From Rhizobium sp. 2MFCol3.1 (GTDB lineage: Bacteria > Pseudomonadota > Alphaproteobacteria > Rhizobiales > Rhizobiaceae): DNA of 64,000 nt. The translations under genes and the position numbers were made by a program. The stretch covers positions 156,327 through 220,326 of the forward strand of contig NZ_KB898362.1 of assembly GCF_000377565.1 (NCBI RefSeq), written 5' to 3'. Shown in pieces: positions 42,646-51,766 of this stretch (its first letter is position 1; each line of letters starts with the position of its first letter). The notes below the pieces were generated by a model. The model made no database searches. It had not been told where the DNA came from and saw nothing but the letters and a program-made list of their open reading frames with translations.

Positions 42646-44484
42646 TCAGCGATCGCCGAGATCGCGAACGGCGCCACGGTCGGCGCTGGTTGCGAAGGCT
42701 GCGTAGGCCTTCAGCGCGGTCGTGACGTTGCGCTTGCGCTTTTCGGCCGGCTGCCAGCCCTTGGCGTCCTGTTCGGCGCGGCGGGTTGCCAGTTCCTGGT
42801 CGTCCACGCGCAGGCTGATCGTGCGGTTCGGGATGTCGATGTCGATCATGTCGCCTTCGCGGACCAGACCGATGGTGCCGCCATTGGCGGCTTCCGGAGA
42901 GGCGTGGCCGATCGACAGACCGGAGGTGCCGCCGGAGAAGCGGCCGTCGGTGATCAGCGCGCAAGCCTTTCCGAGGCCCTTCGACTTCAGGTAGCTCGTC
43001 GGATAGAGCATTTCCTGCATGCCCGGACCGCCCTTCGGGCCTTCGTAGCGGATAACCACGACATCGCCGGCGACGACTTCGTTGGACAGGATCGCCTTTA
43101 CGGCCGCATCCTGGCTTTCATAGACTTTGGCCGGGCCGGAAAACTTCAGGATCGATTCATCGACGCCTGCCGTCTTCACGATGCAGCCGTCGAGCGCGAG
43201 ATTACCCTTCAGGACGGCCAGACCGCCATCCTTGGAGAAGGGATGCTGGGCATCGCGGATGACGCCGGTTTCGCGGTCTAGGTCGAGTTCTTCCCAACGC
43301 GAGCTCTGGCTGAAGGCGACCTGCGTCGGAACACCGCCGGGAGCGGCGCTGAAGAGATCGAAGGCAGCCTTGTTGTCGGTGACAGCGACATCCCACTGCG
43401 CCAGCGCTTCGCGCATGGTCGGTGCGTGGACGGTCGGAAGATCGACATTCAGCAGGCCGGCACGGTCGAGTTCGCCGAGAATGGCCATGATGCCGCCGGC
43501 GCGGTGAACGTCTTCCATATGAACGTCGGCCTTGGCGGGCGCGACCTTCGACAGGCAGGGAACACGGCGCGACAGGCGATCGATGTCGTCCATCGTGAAA
43601 TCGATCTCGCCTTCATGGGCCGCCGCAAGAATGTGCAGGACGGTGTTGGTCGATCCGCCCATGGCAATATCGAGCGCCATGGCGTTCTCGAACGCGCCCT
43701 TGCTGGCAATGGTGCGCGGCAGGGCGGTCAGATCGTCCTGCTCGTAATAACGGCGGGCGAGTTCGACGACGCGCCGACCGGCTTCAAGGAAGAGTTCCTT
43801 GCGGTCGGAATGGGTGGCGAGTGTCGAGCCGTTTCCGGGCAATGACAGCCCCAGCGCTTCCGTCAGACAGTTCATCGAATTCGCCGTGAACATGCCGGAG
43901 CAGGAACCGCAGGTCGGGCAAGCGGATCGCTCGATGACGGCGACGTCTTCATCGCTGATCTTGTCGTCGGCGGCTGCGACCATGGCATCGACGAGGTCGA
44001 GCGCGACCTTCTTGCCGTTCAGCACAACCTTGCCGGCTTCCATCGGGCCGCCGGAGACGAAGACCGTCGGGATGTTGAGGCGCAACGACGCCATGAGCAT
44101 ACCGGGGGTGATCTTGTCGCAGTTGGAGATGCAGACCATGGCGTCGGCGCAATGGGCGTTGACCATGTATTCGACGCTGTCGGCGATCAGTTCGCGCGAA
44201 GGCAGCGAATAGAGCATGCCGTCATGGCCCATCGCGATACCGTCGTCGACAGCGATCGTGTTGAACTCCTTGGCGACACCGCCGGCCGCTTCGATCTCGC
44301 GCGCGACGAGCTGGCCGAGGTCCTTCAGGTGGACGTGACCCGGCACGAACTGGGTGAAGGAGTTGACCACCGCGATAATCGGCTTGCCGAAATCCGAATC
44401 CTTCATGCCCGTGGCGCGCCAAAGGCCGCGCGCGCCCGCCATGTTGCGGCCGTGGGTCGTGGTTCTCGAACGATAAGCTGGCAT
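42646..44484 (-). CDS. ilvD: Dihydroxy-acid dehydratase
   Basis: A 612-aa iron-sulfur enzyme of valine, leucine and isoleucine synthesis. Cluster cysteines lie in CISNCDKITPGM and ACPTCGSCSGMFTANSMNCL. The C-terminal GRFSGGTSGLSIGH is diagnostic. The GAGGAAACACC SD precedes ATG at 44484. Confidence 0.98.
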   Translation of the reverse strand: MPAYRSRTTTHGRNMAGARGLWRATGMKDSDFGKPIIAVVNSFTQFVPGHVHLKDLGQLVAREIEAAGGVAKEFNTIAVDDGIAMGHDGMLYSLPSRELIADSVEYMVNAHCADAMVCISNCDKITPGMLMASLRLNIPTVFVSGGPMEAGKVVLNGKKVALDLVDAMVAAADDKISDEDVAVIERSACPTCGSCSGMFTANSMNCLTEALGLSLPGNGSTLATHSDRKELFLEAGRRVVELARRYYEQDDLTALPRTIASKGAFENAMALDIAMGGSTNTVLHILAAAHEGEIDFTMDDIDRLSRRVPCLSKVAPAKADVHMEDVHRAGGIMAILGELDRAGLLNVDLPTVHAPTMREALAQWDVAVTDNKAAFDLFSAAPGGVPTQVAFSQSSRWEELDLDRETGVIRDAQHPFSKDGGLAVLKGNLALDGCIVKTAGVDESILKFSGPAKVYESQDAAVKAILSNEVVAGDVVVIRYEGPKGGPGMQEMLYPTSYLKSKGLGKACALITDGRFSGGTSGLSIGHASPEAANGGTIGLVREGDMIDIDIPNRTISLRVDDQELATRRAEQDAKGWQPAEKRKRNVTTALKAYAAFATSADRGAVRDLGDR

Positions 44485-44815
44485 TGGTGTTTCCTCACAA
44501 CATCGGAAGTCTTGCGCGATACAGGGCGGATCTTGACGACACGCTCCTACTATCGCTGCTTTTTGGAATTGTCCTAATCCAAAGAGTATATGCTGTCACT
44601 ACCGGGAAAGGCAAAAGCGGTACTCCTCGGTACGCCTGGGGCGCCCATCGACCATATACGTGGGCAGAACGCTGTTTGTTACAGGCGGAACCTATGTTTT
44701 CGCTACACGATAAGTTGGCTTCCCGGCCGGCCGCTTCAAGGCGTAAACAGTGATCCGAAACAACCTTGAATGCGTTCAAGGTCCATGCCGAGCTTCTGTC
44801 GCCCAGGAGGATATC
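44485..44815. other. Divergent intergenic region ilvD / msrP
   Basis: A 331-base gap between divergent genes that must hold both promoters; I see no gene and cannot pick a convincing promoter. Confidence 0.5.
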
Positions 44816-45763
44816 ATGCCCGTCTACCGCCCACCCAAGATCGCCTCTTCGGAGATCACGCCGAGGCAGACCTATCTCGATCGCCGTCAGTTCCTCAGCG
44901 CTGCCGCGATCGGCGCCGTCGGCCTCTTGGGTGCCGGCACGGCCAGTGCGGCCGCGCTCTCGGCGGTCGACAGCAAGTACAAGGTCGACGAGAAGCTGAC
45001 GCCGATCAAGGATGTGACCACTTACAATAACTTCTACGAGTTCGGGCTCGACAAGGGTGATCCGGCGGCGCTGTCGGGCGACTTCAAGCCCACACCCTGG
45101 ACGATCAAGGTCGACGGCATGGTCAACAAGCCGGGCACCTTTGATCTCGATGCGCTGATGAAGGAATTCCCGATCGAGAGCCGCACCTATCGCATGCGCT
45201 GCGTCGAAGCGTGGTCGATGGTGATTCCTTGGGATGGCTTTCCGCTGGCTTCGCTGCTCAGCAAGGTCGAGCCGCTCGGGAGCGCCAAGTATGTCGCCTT
45301 CGAGACCGTTGTGCGCCCGGAAGAGATGCCGGGGCAGAAGGGCATCTTCCAGTCGCTTGACTGGCCCTATGTGGAAGGTTTGCGGCTCGACGAAGCGAAC
45401 CACCCGCTGACGCTGCTTGCGGTCGGGCTTTATGGCGAGACGCTGCCGAACCAGAACGGCGCGCCGATCCGGCTGGTCGTTCCCTGGAAATATGGCTTCA
45501 AGGGCATCAAGTCGATCGTGCGGATCACGCTGACGGACAAGGAGCCGAAGAACACCTGGCAGGTCACCAATTCGCAGGAATACGGCTTCTATGCCAATGT
45601 GAACCCCGCCGTCGATCATCCGCGCTGGAGCCAGGCGACCGAGCGGCGGATCGGCGAGAGCGGCTTCTTCGGCGCCAGCCGCCATCCGACGCTGCCGTTC
45701 AACGGCTATGGCGATGAGGTGGCGAGCCTTTATGCGGGCATGGACCTGAAGGCGAACTTCTGA
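44816..45763 (+). CDS. msrP: Periplasmic methionine sulfoxide reductase, molybdopterin subunit
   Basis: A 315-aa molybdoenzyme (formerly YedY) repairing oxidised methionine in periplasmic proteins. The twin-arginine signal is LDRRQFLSAAAIGAVGLLG; the Mo-ligand Cys is in YRMRCVEAWSMVIPW. ATG 44816 follows AGGAGGATATC. Its stop overlaps msrQ by one base. Confidence 0.96.
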   Translation: MPVYRPPKIASSEITPRQTYLDRRQFLSAAAIGAVGLLGAGTASAAALSAVDSKYKVDEKLTPIKDVTTYNNFYEFGLDKGDPAALSGDFKPTPWTIKVDGMVNKPGTFDLDALMKEFPIESRTYRMRCVEAWSMVIPWDGFPLASLLSKVEPLGSAKYVAFETVVRPEEMPGQKGIFQSLDWPYVEGLRLDEANHPLTLLAVGLYGETLPNQNGAPIRLVVPWKYGFKGIKSIVRITLTDKEPKNTWQVTNSQEYGFYANVNPAVDHPRWSQATERRIGESGFFGASRHPTLPFNGYGDEVASLYAGMDLKANF

Positions 45764-46416
45764 TGGCAACGCTCTCGTTCAGCCTGCCGAAGCGATGGCA
45801 CTCGGCCTCCGTCTGGCTGCTCTACGTCGTCGGGCTGGCGCCTGCCGCCTGGACCTTCTATCTCGGCGCCACCGACCAGCTGGGGGCCGATCCGGTCAAA
45901 ACCTTCGAGCTGTTCCTCGGGCTGTGGGCAATCCGCTTCCTGGTGCTGACGCTCGCCGTCTCCCCTGCCCGCGATCTGCTCGGCTGGAACTATCTGCGCT
46001 ATCGCCGCGCGCTGGGGCTTCTCTGTTTTTACTACGTGGCCATGCACTTCACGGTCTACATGGTCCTTGACCAAGCGCTCGACGTGTCTGCTGTCCTCGA
46101 CGATGTGATGAAGCGGCCCTTCATCATGTTCGGCATGGCCGGGCTTGTCCTGCTCGTACCGCTGGCCGTCACCTCCAACAACCTGTCGATCCGGAAGCTT
46201 GGCTCGAAATGGATCTGGCTGCACAAGCTGATCTACATCATCGCCGCCTGTGGCGCGGTGCACTTCGCGCTGTCGACGAAGCTTTTGGATCTCGAGCAGT
46301 ATGTCTATGTGGGGCTGATCATCCTGATGATCCTCTATCGCTCGTATAGGCCGATCATGACGGCACGGCGACGGACGGCAAAGCGCGCCGCGACTGTCGC
46401 GCCCAAGGCCGCGTGA
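45763..46416 (+). CDS. msrQ: Haem-binding membrane subunit of methionine sulfoxide reductase
   Basis: A 217-aa six-helix haem b protein (YedZ) that passes electrons from the quinone pool or flavin to MsrP. GATDQLGADPVKTFELFLGLWA, HFTVYMVLDQ and WIWLHKLIYI with conserved His residues are typical. Coupled with msrP by a TGATG overlap. Confidence 0.95.
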   Translation: MATLSFSLPKRWHSASVWLLYVVGLAPAAWTFYLGATDQLGADPVKTFELFLGLWAIRFLVLTLAVSPARDLLGWNYLRYRRALGLLCFYYVAMHFTVYMVLDQALDVSAVLDDVMKRPFIMFGMAGLVLLVPLAVTSNNLSIRKLGSKWIWLHKLIYIIAACGAVHFALSTKLLDLEQYVYVGLIILMILYRSYRPIMTARRRTAKRAATVAPKAA

Positions 46417-46555
46417 AAGCCCCCTGTCGCAACGATATTGACCATTCCAAGGCGACTATCGGGCCCAAGAACTGAATATGTTGATTATTTCAGAATATTA
46501 ACGGCTCTCCCGTAGAAGTGGTCATCTCTGCGACGACAATCACGCGAGAACAGAC

Positions 46556-48316
46556 GTGGCCGGTTTTTCAAGGTATTTTGTGTCGAAGTATCGTCTGGAA
46601 TCCAGATGGATCCATACATCGCTTTTTACCGCGGTCGTATTGGCCGCCCTCGCCATCGTACTGGTTCGCTTCCATTTCCTCTACGGCTATCCATTCGGTG
46701 ACAGCACGCGCTATAATGTCCCTTGGAGCGCGGCGTTCACATCACAAATAGCGTCCGGAGATCTCTATCCAAGGTGGCTTTTTGACTACCCGCAGAATAT
46801 GGGAAGCCCCGTCTTTTATTTCTATGGGCCTTTGCCGTTCTACGTAACTTCAGCTCTCCACTTCATATCGCCCAGCCTATCTATTACGTCGCAACTCACA
46901 GCGCTCCATTTTGTCATGTACTGGCTCGCAGGGGGCACGTTTTTCTTCTTCGCTCAGCAGCTGGTCGGCAGGCGTTTCGCGCTCTTTGGTGCCATGCTGT
47001 ACATGGCCTTGCCATATCACTTTCTAGACATCGAACTGCGCAATGCACTTGGCGAAGGCTTTGCGTACATTTGGTTGCCGCTGATATTTGCCGGATTGCG
47101 GCATTGCCCTGCAGGGGGAAAGCGCTGGATCATCGCAATGCCCGGATATGCGGGCATCATCTACTCCCACATTCCGAGCGCGCTTTTGGTGGTCCCAATC
47201 ATGGTGGTCTGGACTGTCGTCTCATATCGTGGCGACATCAGCCGTTGTCTGATCAGGCTTGGTTTCGTGGGCTTTGGCGGCATCCTGCTCGCTGCCCCCT
47301 ACCTGCTGCCGGCCATCGGGCTGCGGCCTCTCCTTCTCCAGGATGCCTGGCTTTTTGATGCCCACTTCCTGCCAGAGAATTGGTTGCTGCCGCGGGGCTT
47401 TTCATTCAGCACGGGCGTAATATTTTACAGCTCCATTCTCTCCGCAGCCCTGTTGGGTTTCGGGGCCGCTCTCTGGGTAGCCACATCGCCCAAGTCAACA
47501 ATACCATTGCCCGAAGGCTCGGCCGGCAGAATGGTCCCGCTGAAAGCGACGGCTGCAGCTTGCGCGATCGGTATCGCTTTCATCCTTTTCATGATGTCGG
47601 AACCGTCGAAATGGCTTTGGCTAAACCTCGGCCCACTCAGAAGCACCCAATTCCCGTTCAGGCTGGGCGTAACGGCTGACTTTCTCTCGGCGACCGCCAT
47701 TATCATCGCCTTGAGAACTACTGCGGAGAAGTTCCGATATGGTTTTCGACCGATCTGGTTTGTTTACACCCTCCTCCTGACAGTCGTCGGAACTTCCATT
47801 CTCTCTCGATTGGACGCCGTTTCATATATTTACGTCGACCGGCCACCAACGCTCGACAGCGATGCGCTTCATTGCTGCATCTTACCTCATGAATATTGGC
47901 TGCCTGCCGTCGTGCATAGCGGCCTCTACAACGAGGTCGCCGGGTCTGAACGCTATCAAGCCCTGGCGCGGGCGTTTCCACCAATTGAAGCGTTACCGCC
48001 GGCCGGTAATGACGAGCGTCTGAAGATCGAAAGAACGGGCTCGACGTTGCGGATTCACGCGCGCGTCGAGAATGCCACCGACGTTCGGATCGCACAGGCC
48101 TACTTTCCGCTATGGTCTCTGAAAGACATCTCGACTGGCAGCGAGTTGCCGCTGCGCTCCGATCCGGAGACCGGGCTGATCCTCGCTACAATCCCGCCCG
48201 ACAGCAAAGAACTCCAACTTGAGCTGAAGATGACGCCGTATGAGAGATGGGGCAACGTCGCAGGGCTGTCTGGCTTGGTGCTGATGACAGCGCTGCTATG
48301 GCGGAGAACGCCGTAA
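46556..48316 (+). CDS. Large polytopic membrane protein (PTPS-related / glycosyltransferase-like)
   Basis: A 586-aa protein with about 10-12 helices (most of residues 20-420) and a soluble C-terminal domain. The early GYPFGDSTRYNVPWSAAF, GDLYPRWLF and GSPVFYFYGPLPFY resemble the membrane family annotated as 6-pyruvoyl-tetrahydropterin synthase related, similar in plan to GT-C glycosyltransferases. The start is GTG with a weak SD. Its DNA is clearly richer in A/T and uses more ata, tta, cta and aga codons than its neighbours, suggesting horizontal transfer. Confidence 0.8.
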   Translation: MAGFSRYFVSKYRLESRWIHTSLFTAVVLAALAIVLVRFHFLYGYPFGDSTRYNVPWSAAFTSQIASGDLYPRWLFDYPQNMGSPVFYFYGPLPFYVTSALHFISPSLSITSQLTALHFVMYWLAGGTFFFFAQQLVGRRFALFGAMLYMALPYHFLDIELRNALGEGFAYIWLPLIFAGLRHCPAGGKRWIIAMPGYAGIIYSHIPSALLVVPIMVVWTVVSYRGDISRCLIRLGFVGFGGILLAAPYLLPAIGLRPLLLQDAWLFDAHFLPENWLLPRGFSFSTGVIFYSSILSAALLGFGAALWVATSPKSTIPLPEGSAGRMVPLKATAAACAIGIAFILFMMSEPSKWLWLNLGPLRSTQFPFRLGVTADFLSATAIIIALRTTAEKFRYGFRPIWFVYTLLLTVVGTSILSRLDAVSYIYVDRPPTLDSDALHCCILPHEYWLPAVVHSGLYNEVAGSERYQALARAFPPIEALPPAGNDERLKIERTGSTLRIHARVENATDVRIAQAYFPLWSLKDISTGSELPLRSDPETGLILATIPPDSKELQLELKMTPYERWGNVAGLSGLVLMTALLWRRTP

Positions 48317-48361
48317 TTAGAAGGCGTGAGCGGAAGGTCGCCTTTGCGAACTCCTCAAACG

Positions 48362-48393
48362 AAAACAGCCGGGCTTTTCAGCCCGGCTGTTTT
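48362..48393. terminator. Bidirectional terminator after rplQ
   Basis: AAAACAGCCGGGC, short T-rich loop, GCCCGGCTGTTTT: a 13-bp perfect stem between the convergent membrane protein gene and rplQ, with T/A runs on each side. Confidence 0.92.
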
Positions 48394-48415
48394 GCTTCCG
48401 GCGAACCGGAAAATA

Positions 48416-48841
48416 TTAAGCGGCTTCAGCAGCAGCTGCTTCGGCTTCAACGCGAGCCTTGTCGGCTGCGCCCTTGGCGAAGGTGTCGCGGTCAACGAAT
48501 TCGATGACGGCGAGAGCGGCGTTGTCGCCCTGGCGGAAGCCAGCCTTCATGATACGCAGGTAGCCGCCGTTGCGGGTTGCGTAGCGCGAAGCGATCGTGT
48601 CGAAGAGCTTCGAAACAACAGCGGCGTCGCGGATCTGCGAGATCGCCTGACGACGAGCGTGCAGGTCGCCGCGCTTGCCGAGGGTTACGAGCTTTTCAAC
48701 GATCGGACGGATTTCCTTTGCCTTCGGCAGGGTGGTCACGATCTGCTCATGGGTGATGAGCGAAGCCGCCATGTTGGCAAACATTGCCTTGCGGTGGCTA
48801 GCGGTTCTATTCAGCTTGCGGCCGGCTTTACCGTGGCGCAT
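48416..48841 (-). CDS. rplQ: 50S ribosomal protein L17
   Basis: A 141-aa large-subunit protein. RHGKAGRKLNRTASHRKAMFANM is its signature, with the Ala/Glu-rich C-terminal tail common in alphaproteobacteria. It is the last gene of the ribosomal cluster, 45 bases after rpoA. Confidence 0.98.
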   Translation of the reverse strand: MRHGKAGRKLNRTASHRKAMFANMAASLITHEQIVTTLPKAKEIRPIVEKLVTLGKRGDLHARRQAISQIRDAAVVSKLFDTIASRYATRNGGYLRIMKAGFRQGDNAALAVIEFVDRDTFAKGAADKARVEAEAAAAEAA

Positions 48842-48886
48842 TGCTATTCTCCTTCACATGCAGGCATCTCGCCCGCCGTTTGATGG

Positions 48887-49897
48887 TTAGTATTGGTCTT
48901 CGTAACGCTTGGCGAGATCTTCGATGTTCTCAGGCGGCCATGCCGGCACTTCCATGCCGAGGTGCAGGCCCATGGAAGCGAGAACTTCCTTGATTTCGTT
49001 CAGCGACTTGCGACCAAAATTCGGCGTGCGGAGCATTTCTGCTTCGGTCTTCTGAATGAGGTCGCCGATGTAGACGATGTTGTCGTTCTTCAGGCAGTTT
49101 GCCGAGCGAACAGACAGTTCGAGTTCGTCCACCTTCTTGAGGAGAGCCGGGTTGAAAGCGAGTTCGGTGACTGCTTCCTCTTCGGTTTCCTTCTGCGGCT
49201 CGTCGAAGTTGACGAACACGCCAAGCTGATCCTGCAGGATGCGAGCCGCGAAAGCGACGGCATCTTCGCCGGAGATCGAACCATCGGTTTCGATGGTCAT
49301 GTTCAGCTTGTCGTAGTCGAGAACCTGTCCTTCGCGGGTATTTTCAACCTTGTAGGACACCTTCTTGACCGGCGAATAAAGGCTGTCGACCGGGATGAGA
49401 CCGATCGGAGCATCTTCCGCACGATTGCGATCGGCCGGAACATAGCCCTTGCCGTTGTTGACGGTGAATTCCATGCGGATTTCGGCGCCCTCGTCGAGCG
49501 TGCAGATCACATGCTCGGGGTTGAGGATTTCGATATCGCCGACCGTCTGGATGTCGCCAGCCGTTACAACGCCCGGGCCCTGCTTACGCACGACCATGCG
49601 CTTTGCGTCGTCGCCATCCATCTTGATGGCGATTTCCTTGATGTTCAGGACGATGTCGGTGACATCTTCGCGAACGCCAGGGATCGACGAGAATTCATGC
49701 AGCACGCCATCGATCTGCACGGCCGTCACTGCGGCACCGCGCAGCGAGGACAGCAGAACGCGGCGAAGCGCGTTGCCGAGGGTGAGGCCGAAACCGCGCT
49801 CCAGCGGCTCTGCTACGAGCGTCGCCTTGGTGCGCGAGCTCGAAGAGAACTCGACCTTGTTCGGCTTGATCAATTCCTGCCAGTTTTTCTGAATCAT
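48887..49897 (-). CDS. rpoA: DNA-directed RNA polymerase subunit alpha
   Basis: A 336-aa subunit. The N-terminal assembly domain has EPLERGFGLTLGNALRRVLLSSLRG, and the C-terminal domain has LSVRSANCLKNDNIVYIGDLIQKTEAEMLRTPNFGRKSLNEIKEVL, which binds UP elements and activators. Full length. Confidence 0.99.
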   Translation of the reverse strand: MIQKNWQELIKPNKVEFSSSSRTKATLVAEPLERGFGLTLGNALRRVLLSSLRGAAVTAVQIDGVLHEFSSIPGVREDVTDIVLNIKEIAIKMDGDDAKRMVVRKQGPGVVTAGDIQTVGDIEILNPEHVICTLDEGAEIRMEFTVNNGKGYVPADRNRAEDAPIGLIPVDSLYSPVKKVSYKVENTREGQVLDYDKLNMTIETDGSISGEDAVAFAARILQDQLGVFVNFDEPQKETEEEAVTELAFNPALLKKVDELELSVRSANCLKNDNIVYIGDLIQKTEAEMLRTPNFGRKSLNEIKEVLASMGLHLGMEVPAWPPENIEDLAKRYEDQY

Positions 49898-49997
49898 ATT
49901 TTTGCCTTCCGTTCGTTGCCACCATCCAATCGTGACAACCGAGCTTGAGAAGCATCGGGAGCGAGGATCCGCTCACCGATGTTGTGAATGGCGATGA

Positions 49998-50387
49998 TCA
50001 GACGCGACGCTTCTTGCGCGGGCGGCAACCATTGTGCGGGATCGGGGTCACGTCGCGGATGGACGTGATCATGAAACCAGCAGCCTGGAGGGCGCGCAGA
50101 GCGGATTCACGACCCGAACCCGGACCGCAAACTTCAACTTCCAGCGACTTCATGCCGTGTTCCTGAGCCTTCTTGGCGCAGTCTTCAGCAGCGATCTGAG
50201 CAGCGAACGGGGTCGACTTGCGCGAGCCCTTGAAGCCCTTGGCGCCAGCAGACGACCAGGCAATGGCGTTGCCCTGTGCGTCAGTGATCGTGATCATCGT
50301 GTTGTTGAAGGTCGAGTTGACGTGAGCGACGCCCGACGAAATGTTTTTACGTTCGCGACGGCGAACGCGTACGGCTTCCTTGGCCAT
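49998..50387 (-). CDS. rpsK: 30S ribosomal protein S11
   Basis: A 129-aa small-subunit platform protein. NISSGVAHVNSTFNNTMITITDAQGN and the C-terminal THNGCRPRKKRRV-like end (PIPHNGCRPRKKRRV) are diagnostic. ATG at 50387 is chosen over 50414. Confidence 0.98.
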   Translation of the reverse strand: MAKEAVRVRRRERKNISSGVAHVNSTFNNTMITITDAQGNAIAWSSAGAKGFKGSRKSTPFAAQIAAEDCAKKAQEHGMKSLEVEVCGPGSGRESALRALQAAGFMITSIRDVTPIPHNGCRPRKKRRV

Positions 50388-50521
50388 TTTAATCCCTTTC
50401 TTGGATCTCTGCACCGCCGTAATACCAGCGGCTACACCGGAACGAGACCTTGCGGCCCTGCCCCAAACTCAAAAGAGGCCGGCGCAGACCGCCAGCCCCC
50501 TCACCTCCGGTTTCCCGGAAA

Positions 50522-50890
50522 TTACTTCTTCTTACCAGCGATAGCCTTTGCCGGGCCCTTGCGGGTACGAGCATTGGTGTGCGTGCGCTGACCGCGGACC
50601 GGAAGGCCACGGCGATGACGCAGGCCGCGGTAGCAGCCGAGGTCCATCAGACGCTTGATGTTCATCGAGGTCTCGCGACGCAGGTCACCTTCGACCTGAT
50701 AATCGCGGTCGATGGTTTCGCGGATCTGCAGGACTTCAGCGTCGGTGAGCTGATTCACGCGACGATCAGCAGGAATACCGACCTTCTCGATGATTTCCTG
50801 TGCGAATTTCGGACCGATCCCGTGAATGTACGTCAGCGCGATTACAACGCGCTTTGCGGTCGGGATGTTGACGCCAGCGATACGTGCCAC
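50522..50890 (-). CDS. rpsM: 30S ribosomal protein S13
   Basis: A 122-aa protein, read from a GTG start at 50890 (VARIAGVNIPTAKRV) with AAGGAG 7 bases upstream. The C-terminal TNARTRKGPAKAIAGKKK is typical. The longer frame to 50926 is not expected. Confidence 0.97.
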   Translation of the reverse strand: MARIAGVNIPTAKRVVIALTYIHGIGPKFAQEIIEKVGIPADRRVNQLTDAEVLQIRETIDRDYQVEGDLRRETSMNIKRLMDLGCYRGLRHRRGLPVRGQRTHTNARTRKGPAKAIAGKKK

Positions 50891-50959
50891 GCCTATTCTC
50901 CTTGCGTTCCAGTTGCCATCCGGCAAGTGGTGTCTCGTTACACGGCCTTGAAAGGCCGC

Positions 50960-50988
50960 AATTACAATTCAGGTTCTCAACAAGTCAA
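50960..50988 (-). promoter_or_regulatory. Candidate promoter for rpsM-rpsK-rpoA-rplQ
   Basis: Minus strand TTGACT (50983-50988), 17-base spacer, GTAATT (50960-50965), in the 225-base adk-rpsM gap. A small hairpin CGGCCTT/AAGGCCG (50943-50958) falls at the expected transcript start. Confidence 0.32.
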
Positions 50989-51115
50989 AACGATCGAACC
51001 CGGAACTCCTATCGGAAGTCCGCGCCGATCGCATCAGATATCGCGAGTTGGCGCGGTGTTTAACGGAATCAGTGCTGAAAAGCAACCGCTCCCGCCAAGT
51101 TTTATTTCCAAAGCC

Positions 51116-51766
51116 TTACAGCTTCGAAAGTATGCCCTCGATCTCGCCGGTGACGTGATCGATGTCTGCCATGCCATCCACCGACTGCAACTTGCCCTTG
51201 GCATAGTAGTAGCCGATCAGCGGCGATGTTTCCTTGTAGTAAGCGCCGAGACGCGTCACCACGGTTTCGCGGTTGTCATCGGGACGACGCTTGAAGTGAG
51301 TCGAACCACAGCGGTCGCAGACCCCCTCCACCTTCGGCTTGACGTTGGTGTCGTGATAGCCGGCACCACAGTTCGCACAGGTATAGCGGCCCGAAACGCG
51401 GTCCGCGAGGATAGCGTCGTCGACCTGGATTTCGACGACCTTCGACAGTTCGATGCCCTTGCCCTTGAGCATGGCTTCCGTCGCATCGGCCTGAACCAGC
51501 GTGCGTGGGAAACCGTCGAGGATGAAGCCATTCTCGCAATCGGGCTGGTCGATACGTTCCGACACGATTGCGATGACGATGTCGTCTGAAACCAGCTTGC
51601 CAGCATCCATGACGGCCTTGGCGCGCTTGCCAACTTCGGTACCGGCCTGAACGGCGGCGCGAAGCATGTCACCCGTGGAAAGTTGCGGAATGCCGTACTT
51701 TTCCACGATCCGCTGAGCTTGAGTCCCCTTACCCGCGCCCGGCGGCCCCAAAAGTATAAGTCTCAT
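51116..51766 (-). CDS. adk: Adenylate kinase
   Basis: A 216-aa enzyme interconverting ATP+AMP and 2 ADP. P-loop GPPGAGKGTQ; AMP site and DGFPRT present. The LID carries four cysteines (YTCANCGAGYHDT ... CDRCGSTHFKRR) that should bind zinc. It overlaps secY by 4 bases. Confidence 0.98.
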   Translation of the reverse strand: MRLILLGPPGAGKGTQAQRIVEKYGIPQLSTGDMLRAAVQAGTEVGKRAKAVMDAGKLVSDDIVIAIVSERIDQPDCENGFILDGFPRTLVQADATEAMLKGKGIELSKVVEIQVDDAILADRVSGRYTCANCGAGYHDTNVKPKVEGVCDRCGSTHFKRRPDDNRETVVTRLGAYYKETSPLIGYYYAKGKLQSVDGMADIDHVTGEIEGILSKL

